Of a stretch of 64,000 nucleotides of DNA, positions 57,942-64,000 are shown piece after piece (position 1 is the first letter of the stretch; every line of letters starts with the position of its first letter). Origin of the DNA: Tepidibacter hydrothermalis (GTDB lineage Bacteria; Bacillota; Clostridia; Peptostreptococcales; Peptostreptococcaceae); the NCBI RefSeq assembly GCF_029542625.1, contig NZ_CP120733.1, forward strand, positions 930,001 through 994,000, read 5' to 3'. Made by a program: the position numbers and the translations under genes. The notes under the pieces are model-generated. The model had not been told where the DNA came from. It ran no database searches and was given only the letters and a program-made list of their open reading frames with translations.

Positions 57942-58751
57942 ATGAAAAGCATAAAAAGAATAATTGGAAATATAATCTTACTTATGATTGCAAGTTGTAT
58001 GATAGTTCCTTTTGTATATATGGTAATAACATCTTTTAAGATTACATATACAGCGTACAATTTCGATTTTTCTTTATCAGATATAACTTTACAAAACTAC
58101 ATAACTATAATTAGAGATACTAATTTTGTGCATTATTTTTTGAACAGTTTATTTATAGCTATATCAGGTGTCGTATTAAATGTACTATTTAGTAGTTTAG
58201 CTGGATTTGCTTTTGCCAAAAAGGAGTTTCCTGGGAATGAAAAATTATTTTTCTTTATGATTATGACACTTATAATACCTTCTCAAGTAACAATGATTCC
58301 TCTTTATATAATAATGAGACAATTAGGATGGATTAATAGCTATTTTGCGCTTATACTTCCAATACCAACTGCTTTTGGAGTGTTTTTAATGAGACAAGCA
58401 ATACTTAATATACCTAATGATTTAATAGATTCAGCTAGAATAGATGGTTGTTCTGACATTAGGATATTTTTTCAAATAGTAGTTCCTTTAATAAAACCTG
58501 CAATAATAACACTTACTATATTTACATTTATAGGTGCATGGAATGAATTTTTATGGCCGCTAATCGTTACAACTAATGATTCTGTTAGAACATTGACAGT
58601 TGGCCTTTCAAGCTTAAATGCTCAATATACTGTTAATTATGGGTTAGTTATGGCTGGATCTACATTAACCTTTTTACCATCTTTTATAATTTATTTGATT
58701 TTGCAAAAACGATTCGTAGAAGGAGTTACTCTTTCTGGAATAAAAGGATAA
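57942..58751 (+). CDS. Sugar ABC transporter permease (MalG/UgpE type)
   Basis: A 269-aa second permease with six helices; EAA loop DSARIDGCSDIRIFFQIVVP; end FVEGVTLSGIKG is typical of this subfamily. AGGAGGG site, 14 bases behind the first permease. Together with the binding lipoprotein it makes a CUT1-type importer for oligosaccharides or glycosides. Confidence 0.92.
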   Translation: MKSIKRIIGNIILLMIASCMIVPFVYMVITSFKITYTAYNFDFSLSDITLQNYITIIRDTNFVHYFLNSLFIAISGVVLNVLFSSLAGFAFAKKEFPGNEKLFFFMIMTLIIPSQVTMIPLYIIMRQLGWINSYFALILPIPTAFGVFLMRQAILNIPNDLIDSARIDGCSDIRIFFQIVVPLIKPAIITLTIFTFIGAWNEFLWPLIVTTNDSVRTLTVGLSSLNAQYTVNYGLVMAGSTLTFLPSFIIYLILQKRFVEGVTLSGIKG

Positions 58752-58764
58752 GGGAGTGATTAAT

Positions 58765-60498
58765 TTGAATTTTGACATGAAACTATATGATTCATCTACA
58801 AAGCATATAAGAGGACAAGAAGAAAACTTAATAGAAATGAATCGAGAAATTGATATTTTAAGACAAGAAGAATTCGGATTTCAAATTCTAATAAATTCAG
58901 ATAAAGAGTACTTTTGTCAGTTAGGAAAAACCAATGATATTCATTGGAAAGGGTTAGGAGATAAAATTCGTTTAGAATTAGATATAGATGAGAATTTAAG
59001 AGAATATTTTAAAATAAAATTTTTAGGATATGTAAAAGATGATATGAGAAATTTAGTAGCAGATCCTATACTAGATAAAAAGTCTTTGTATATACAAGAA
59101 GATTATCAGATGATTTGGGTAGAAGGTGAAATTCCTGAAAATTATAATAAAGAAACTATAAAAGTAAAAATTAAAGCTTTTTACTCTAAGGAATACGATA
59201 GAGAAAAATTAGTAGCAGAAAAAGAGTTAGAAATTAAAGTAATAGATTATACATTAAAACCAATAAAAGAAGGAGAATTTTTTCTGGATTTATGGCAGCA
59301 TCTGTGCAATTGGGCAAGAGTGTATGATGTAGAATATTTTTCAGATGAACATTTTGAGATAATAGATAACTATATAAAAGACTTGAGTAATCTAGGGCAA
59401 AGAGTTATAGACCTTGTAGTTACAGATTATTCATGGGCTGGTCAAAGATGCTTTGAAGTCGATGAAAACTTTTCGAATTTATTTGAGATGAACATTGTAA
59501 AGGTATTTAAGAATAGGGAAGGTAAAATACAATGTGATTTTTCTTCATTAGATAGATACATAGAGACATGTTTTAAACATGGAATAAAACAAGAGATTAA
59601 CTTATTTGGACTAATAGGAAATTGGGATGCTTTTTTATTTGGGAATCCTGTAAAAGAACATAAAGATGCTTTAAGAGTTATATATTATGATGAAAACGAT
59701 GGGTGTTTTGATTATATAAAAAATAAGGAAGAATTAAAAGATTACTTATCATTAATTTTTAATCATCTTGTAGATATGAAATTATGGGATAAGGTAAAAG
59801 TGATGAGTGATGAACCTGATAATGCTCAAATATTTAAAGAATGCTCTGATTTTATGCAATCAGCTATACCAGAATATGAAATAAAATATAAATGTGCAAT
59901 ACATAACCAGGAGTTTTTTGATAAACATGGAGATAATATAGAATCACTATCACTTAGTACATGTGAAATTGTAAATAATATAGACACTATAAAAGAACTA
60001 AAAAAAGAAGTAGATAAAAGAGGCGGAGTTTTAACTTGGTATTCATGCTGTTTTCCAGAAAAACTGAATATATTCTTAAAATCACCTTTAATAGAAAGTA
60101 GACTTAAAGGATGGTTTACTTATTATTTTGAGGTTGATGGATTTTTAAGATGGGCATATGGGATATGGCCTGGAAATGTTTTTGAAGATGTAAGTTATAA
60201 ATATCCTAGATGGACTGCGGGAGACATGTTCTTTGTATATCCAGGGAAAAATTTAAAGCCTATGCATAGTGTAAGATATAAGAATTTTTTATTTGGAATA
60301 CAAGATTTTGATATATTTAGAGAAATAGAGAAAAAAGGAATATTGAAAGATGAAATTTTAAATCAAATACAGAATCTTTTAGGAAGTAAAGAAGATATGA
60401 GAGCTTTGCCTGAAAGAAAAGTAAAAATGGATTATTCACTAGATTATAACAAATATAATGAATTGAGAAATAAACTTGTAGAAAAATATTTAGTTTAA
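58765..60498 (+). CDS. GH123/DUF4091-like glycoside hydrolase family protein
   Basis: A 577-aa cytosolic protein (no signal peptide). The N-terminal beta domain (about 1-165) is followed by a DUF4091/GH123-like barrel: FFLDLWQHLCNWARVYDVEYF, VVTDYSWAGQRCF, then KVMSDEPDN (about 350), whose D-E pair matches the catalytic position in GH123 beta-N-acetylgalactosaminidases, and C-terminal RWTAGDMFFVYPG. It probably trims the imported glycoside inside the cell. GGGAG at 58752-58756 supports the TTG at 58765 over the GTG at 58756. Confidence 0.72.
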   Translation: MNFDMKLYDSSTKHIRGQEENLIEMNREIDILRQEEFGFQILINSDKEYFCQLGKTNDIHWKGLGDKIRLELDIDENLREYFKIKFLGYVKDDMRNLVADPILDKKSLYIQEDYQMIWVEGEIPENYNKETIKVKIKAFYSKEYDREKLVAEKELEIKVIDYTLKPIKEGEFFLDLWQHLCNWARVYDVEYFSDEHFEIIDNYIKDLSNLGQRVIDLVVTDYSWAGQRCFEVDENFSNLFEMNIVKVFKNREGKIQCDFSSLDRYIETCFKHGIKQEINLFGLIGNWDAFLFGNPVKEHKDALRVIYYDENDGCFDYIKNKEELKDYLSLIFNHLVDMKLWDKVKVMSDEPDNAQIFKECSDFMQSAIPEYEIKYKCAIHNQEFFDKHGDNIESLSLSTCEIVNNIDTIKELKKEVDKRGGVLTWYSCCFPEKLNIFLKSPLIESRLKGWFTYYFEVDGFLRWAYGIWPGNVFEDVSYKYPRWTAGDMFFVYPGKNLKPMHSVRYKNFLFGIQDFDIFREIEKKGILKDEILNQIQNLLGSKEDMRALPERKVKMDYSLDYNKYNELRNKLVEKYLV

Positions 60499-60510
60499 AG
60501 GGTGATAAAA

Positions 60511-61635
60511 TTGTTAAAGCCTGATAGTGCAAAAATAGAAGAATTTGAAGATGTTATAAAGCTTATAAATAAAGTTTTTAGAGTATCTAGGGGATATAAT
60601 CCTACTATGCAACAGGAATTTCCGCTACTTCTCAATAAAGATAATATAAACAATATGATTGTTATAAAAGAAAATGGGAAAATAGTATCAGATGTGAATT
60701 ACTTAATTCAAGATGTACTTATACAAGGCATAAACATAAAAGTTGCATCAATAGGTGCTGTTTGTACTGACCCTGAGCACGAGGGAAAAAGATATTCATC
60801 AAAAATCTTAGATAAAGTAGAAGAAAAGATGCACGATGATGGTGTCGATATAGTTTTAATATCAGGAGATAGAAGCTTATATACAAGAAGAATGTGTAGC
60901 AAGGTTAAGAATTTCTATAAATATACTTTAATGCCTAAAGATATCTCATTAAATATAGACATAGAAGAATATGATGAAAAATATAAAAAAGAAATGATAC
61001 AAATTTACAATCAAAACTCTACTAGATATTTTAGAACAAGAGAACAGTTTGAGATATTATTAAAATCTGCTACAGTTCCTTGGGGTAACTATACATACAA
61101 AAAATTGGTAATAAGAAAAGATGATAAGTTAATTGGATATATGATTATAAGAATAATAGATAACGAAGAAAAAAAGCTAGGACAAATTATAGAATTAAAT
61201 TTACCATGTAATTATGTACATGATACTATTTCTTATCTTGCATATAAATATGATTTAAATTATTTAGATTATTGGGTACATGTAAAAGATTATAAAAATC
61301 ATATAGAAAAATACGACGAAGTCTGTATTGACTACTTACATGGAACTATAAAGATTATAAATTATGAAAAAATGTGTAAAAGCTTATATAACTATTTTAT
61401 TCAATATGCAGATAAGAAGGTTTTGGATAACATTGAGTTTAAAGAATTAAGTGGAAAATATCTAATTAAATATAAAGATGAAGAGCTCTTGATAGAAGAT
61501 GTAGAATGTCTAAATAAATTATTTTTCGAAGGGAAAATTAGAGAAGATTTAAGTAAAAAGCCTAATATTGAAAAATTTATAAAAAATGTATTCCCGATAA
61601 ATTTTGTATGGCCAGCTAATCTTAACTATCAATAA
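60511..61635 (+). CDS. GNAT acetyltransferase, Eis-like
   Basis: A 374-aa protein. The N-terminal GNAT domain (about 1-150) has the acetyl-CoA region VASIGAVCTDPEHEGKRYSS and ISGDRSLYTRRMCSKV. A second, weaker GNAT-like part and a C-terminal tail (NVFPINFVWPANLNYQ) follow, as in Eis-type enzymes. Substrate unknown. Within this operon, acetylation of an amino sugar or of the imported compound is conceivable. AAAGGGTG favours the TTG at 60511; the GTG at 60502 sits inside that site. Confidence 0.68.
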   Translation: MLKPDSAKIEEFEDVIKLINKVFRVSRGYNPTMQQEFPLLLNKDNINNMIVIKENGKIVSDVNYLIQDVLIQGINIKVASIGAVCTDPEHEGKRYSSKILDKVEEKMHDDGVDIVLISGDRSLYTRRMCSKVKNFYKYTLMPKDISLNIDIEEYDEKYKKEMIQIYNQNSTRYFRTREQFEILLKSATVPWGNYTYKKLVIRKDDKLIGYMIIRIIDNEEKKLGQIIELNLPCNYVHDTISYLAYKYDLNYLDYWVHVKDYKNHIEKYDEVCIDYLHGTIKIINYEKMCKSLYNYFIQYADKKVLDNIEFKELSGKYLIKYKDEELLIEDVECLNKLFFEGKIREDLSKKPNIEKFIKNVFPINFVWPANLNYQ

Positions 61636-61650
61636 TAAGGGGGATATTGT

Positions 61651-62319
61651 GTGAATGATGTATTAGAAAAAATATCAGATTGTATAGTAAATATGGAAGA
61701 ATCAAGTATTGAAAATTTAATTGAAAAAGCTTTAAACTGTGATGATATAAATATAGATGATATTTATTCTAAGGGATTAAATTCGGGAATGAATAAAGCT
61801 ATAGAACTATTTGAAAACAAAGAGTATTATATACCAGAGGTTATAGTTTGTGCAGATACTCTAAATAAAGGCCTTGAAGTATTAAGAGCTTATGGAAAAA
61901 TAAATAAAAAAAGTAAGGGAAAAGTAGTTTTTGCTGTAGTTAAAGGTGATACCCATGAAATAGGTAAAAATATTGTGAAAATTATGCTTGAAGCTGCTGG
62001 GTATGAAGTTATAGATCTTGGAGTAAACATAGATAATAAAGATATAATAGATTCAGCTATAAAGGAAGAGGCTCAAGTTATAGCAGTTTCTTCTATGATG
62101 ACGACTACTATGACTGAAATGAAAATACTAATAGAACAGTTAAATAGTATTAATATTAAAAATAAGCCATATGTAATTATTGGTGGAGGTTGTATAACCA
62201 AAAACTATGCTGTAGAAATAGGTGCTGATGGATATTCTGAAAATGCTCCAAAAGCAGTAAAGCTTGTAGCACGTTTGATTGAGGAGGGAAAAGATGACTT
62301 TATTAGAGTATATAAATAG
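61651..62319 (+). CDS. Corrinoid (B12-binding) protein, MtaC/MtbC type
   Basis: A 222-aa protein with the standard two domains. A helical cap (about 5-85, KGLNSGMNKAIELFENKEYY, then IPEVIVCADTLNKGL) precedes the Rossmann B12 domain (about 90-215) with KGDTHEIGKN, whose His is the cobalt ligand (DxHxxG), plus SSMMTTTMTEMK and VIIGGGC. It carries methyl groups between a substrate and an acceptor. It starts with GTG after AAGGGGG. Its end overlaps the next gene by 26 bases, indicating matched production. Confidence 0.92.
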   Translation: MNDVLEKISDCIVNMEESSIENLIEKALNCDDINIDDIYSKGLNSGMNKAIELFENKEYYIPEVIVCADTLNKGLEVLRAYGKINKKSKGKVVFAVVKGDTHEIGKNIVKIMLEAAGYEVIDLGVNIDNKDIIDSAIKEEAQVIAVSSMMTTTMTEMKILIEQLNSINIKNKPYVIIGGGCITKNYAVEIGADGYSENAPKAVKLVARLIEEGKDDFIRVYK

Positions 62320-63295
62320 TGAGGATAGAGGATTTTTTCTTCCTGATATGGCTACTAATGGATTGTTTTTAACTAATTATAAAGCTTATGATATTTATGA
62401 AAATCCAAATAATCAACTAGAAATGGCCAAGGTTATGGATGAAACATTTGAGTCGGATTTTATATATTCATTTTGTGATGGGATAATTTTTTGTGAAACA
62501 TTGGGACTTGATATATTAAAGTCTGATTATGACTTTCCAAGTGTATTGAATCATCCAATAACAGATATAGAAATATTAAGTAAATGTGAGGTTCCAGACC
62601 CTTATAAAACTGGTAGAATGCCTGTTAATATTGAAAGTCTGACATTAATAGCAAATAATATAAAAAAACCATTGTACGTTTCTATACAAGGACCATTTAC
62701 ACTAGCTATACAGCTTGCAGGAGCTACTCATCTTTTGAGAAGTATAATAACGGATCCTGAATTTGTAGAAAAACTATTAGAGTTTACTACAGAAACTGTG
62801 AGAAGGTATAGTGTGGCGGTCAATAAAGCAGGCGCTAAACTTATATCTATATCAGAACCAGCAGCTGTTACATTAAATCCAGAAAGATTTGATAAATATG
62901 TTGTACCTAATGTAGAGAAAATATATAAAGAATTAACTTGTTGGAAGAGTATGCACATATGTGGAGATACATCTTATATATTAGATAATATGTTGAGTTG
63001 TAGTATAGATGCTATAAGTTTGGATCAAATCATGAATTATGAAGATGTAAAACATAGAATACCCGATGATATTGTGCTGATAGGAAATCTTGATCCTATA
63101 GAACTTTTAGGAAGAGGAAAACCAGAGGATATAAGAAAAGAAACTATAAAATTGATGAAGATTATGAGGGAGAATAACAATTATTTATGTGCTTTTGGCT
63201 GTAATTGCTTAAATGATACACCAGTAGAAAATCTACAAAGTGCAATTAAAACAGGCAGAATGGCTTATAAAGAATTAGATAGTATTCATTTATAG
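62294..63295 (+). CDS. UroD-family corrinoid methyltransferase (MtaA/MtbA-like)
   Basis: A 333-aa (beta/alpha)8 protein of the uroporphyrinogen decarboxylase superfamily. The zinc-type motif of methyltransferases is present: SMHICGDTSYIL (His-x-Cys) and FGCNCLNDTPVENL (Cys). True HemE residues are lacking. Members move methyl groups to or from corrinoid proteins. Here it could demethylate the substrate or pass the methyl on to a thiol or folate. A TTG at 62279 is in frame, but GAGGAGGG points to the ATG at 62294. Confidence 0.85.
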   Translation: MTLLEYINSEDRGFFLPDMATNGLFLTNYKAYDIYENPNNQLEMAKVMDETFESDFIYSFCDGIIFCETLGLDILKSDYDFPSVLNHPITDIEILSKCEVPDPYKTGRMPVNIESLTLIANNIKKPLYVSIQGPFTLAIQLAGATHLLRSIITDPEFVEKLLEFTTETVRRYSVAVNKAGAKLISISEPAAVTLNPERFDKYVVPNVEKIYKELTCWKSMHICGDTSYILDNMLSCSIDAISLDQIMNYEDVKHRIPDDIVLIGNLDPIELLGRGKPEDIRKETIKLMKIMRENNNYLCAFGCNCLNDTPVENLQSAIKTGRMAYKELDSIHL

Positions 63296-63309
63296 TTAGG
63301 AGATATACA

Positions 63310-63945
63310 ATGGAAAGCATTTATAAAGTTTATATAGATAAAAATAAGGTATTGAAATTCCTAGGTTACTCTAAGAGAAAACCTTCAGAAATTATACTCA
63401 GAAAAATTGATGAAGAATGTGATATAGCAGATAAATTTATAAAACCACAGGTGTCATTAAAGCAGTTTGAAATAAATCATGATAACAATCAAATTACTAT
63501 TGCAGATAAATATGTTCTTAAAGGAAAATATGCTTTTGATAGGTTAAAAGACTGTAAAAATATTTATATAGCACTGTATACAATAGGAACAGATATAGAG
63601 GAAAGAATAAAATACTATACTAATAATAATGAAATGATAAGAGGTATGGTATTAGATAAAATAGGTATAGTTGCACTAGATTATATAAATGATAAAATTA
63701 AATATAATATTTTAAATCAAATACCGGGATTAAAAATATCTTCAGAAATATACCCAGGGGAAAGTGACTTTGATGTATCAAACCAAAAAATTATATTCGA
63801 TTTATTGAAAAATGAAAATAGTAATATCAGAATAAATGAACATTATCAATTATTCCCTATAAAAACTGTAGGAGTTATATTTGGAGTAGGATTAAAGGAT
63901 AATAATATAGGTCGATGTGATAATTGTAAAAATAAATGTTATTAA
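63310..63945 (+). CDS. MetH activation-domain-like protein
   Basis: A 211-aa protein resembling the cobalamin-dependent methionine synthase activation domain: GYSKRKPSEIILRKIDEE, IYIALYTIGTDIEERI, MVLDKIGIVALDYINDKI, then SEIYPGESDFDVSNQKIIFDLL and QLFPIKTVGVIFGVG. A Cys triad ends the protein (GRCDNCKNKCY). In MetH this domain binds SAM for reductive remethylation of cob(II)alamin. A stand-alone version beside a corrinoid protein probably reactivates it; the Cys triad could bind a metal or cluster. TAGGAGA site; last gene of the operon. Confidence 0.78.
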   Translation: MESIYKVYIDKNKVLKFLGYSKRKPSEIILRKIDEECDIADKFIKPQVSLKQFEINHDNNQITIADKYVLKGKYAFDRLKDCKNIYIALYTIGTDIEERIKYYTNNNEMIRGMVLDKIGIVALDYINDKIKYNILNQIPGLKISSEIYPGESDFDVSNQKIIFDLLKNENSNIRINEHYQLFPIKTVGVIFGVGLKDNNIGRCDNCKNKCY

Positions 63946-63982
63946 AAACGGCATTAGATAGTATCTAGTGCTGTTTTTAATA
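63944..63982 (+). terminator. Terminator of the corrinoid operon
   Basis: AAAAACGGCATTAGATA (63944-63960) pairs with 63962-63978, with two G-T pairs, and a T run. It overlaps the last stop codon. Confidence 0.85.
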
Positions 63983-64000
63983 TATCATTTAGTTTAATTG

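Overview
This is a low-GC Gram-positive window of the spore-forming Clostridia, most likely Peptostreptococcaceae close to Clostridioides difficile. The reasons are the very AT-rich sequence with AGGAGG-type ribosome sites, spore genes (alpha/beta SASP, a germination permease), N-acetyl-type lysine synthesis, and the order sigL-cggR-gap-pgk-tpi-gpmI-eno-secG-rnr-smpB-ssrA with a cdsR-cdsB pair upstream. All calls come from reading the sequence; no database search was run.

1-17 kb is housekeeping. A sigma-54 activator (cdsR-like) sits beside its likely target, cysteine desulfidase cdsB, with a -24/-12 promoter and a twin-palindrome activator site. Then come hpt, a TIGR00266/AIM24-family gene, a minus-strand lysine operon (asd-dapA-dapB-dapH) divergent from an N-acetyldiaminopimelate deacetylase, an SASP, hslO, methionine gamma-lyase, a lipoprotein, a GNAT and a LysM-CAP protein. 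17.4-32.8 kb holds sigL, the CggR-controlled glycolytic operon, secG, a membrane pyrophosphatase, PspC-type proteins, rnr, smpB and tmRNA.

32.8-35.4 kb is accessory: a type III polyketide synthase-like enzyme, a DNRLRE-like protein and an unknown small protein. 35.7-44.5 kb encodes a complete Wsp-like chemosensory pathway (CheR-TPR, CheW, MCP, CheA-REC, CheB, REC-PAS-GGDEF), which should end in cyclic-di-GMP rather than a flagellar motor. Its terminator is split by an intact IS3-family element inserted in the hairpin loop.

46-55 kb holds regulator/transport pairs (FUSC-TetR, Crp-PepV-YfcC, MATE-MarR) and a germination permease. 55.5-63.9 kb is the most novel-looking block. One operon joins a sugar-type ABC importer (no ATPase), a GH123/DUF4091-like protein, a GNAT, a corrinoid protein, a UroD-type methyltransferase and a MetH-activation-like protein. 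It looks like uptake and demethylation of a methylated (possibly carbohydrate-linked) compound.

The intergenic DNA carries several interspersed palindromic repeat families. One is a two-hairpin element with compensatory base changes that starts directly behind transcription terminators. Another is a long cruciform with divergent arms but a conserved loop. No tRNA or rRNA gene, CRISPR array or prophage was seen.
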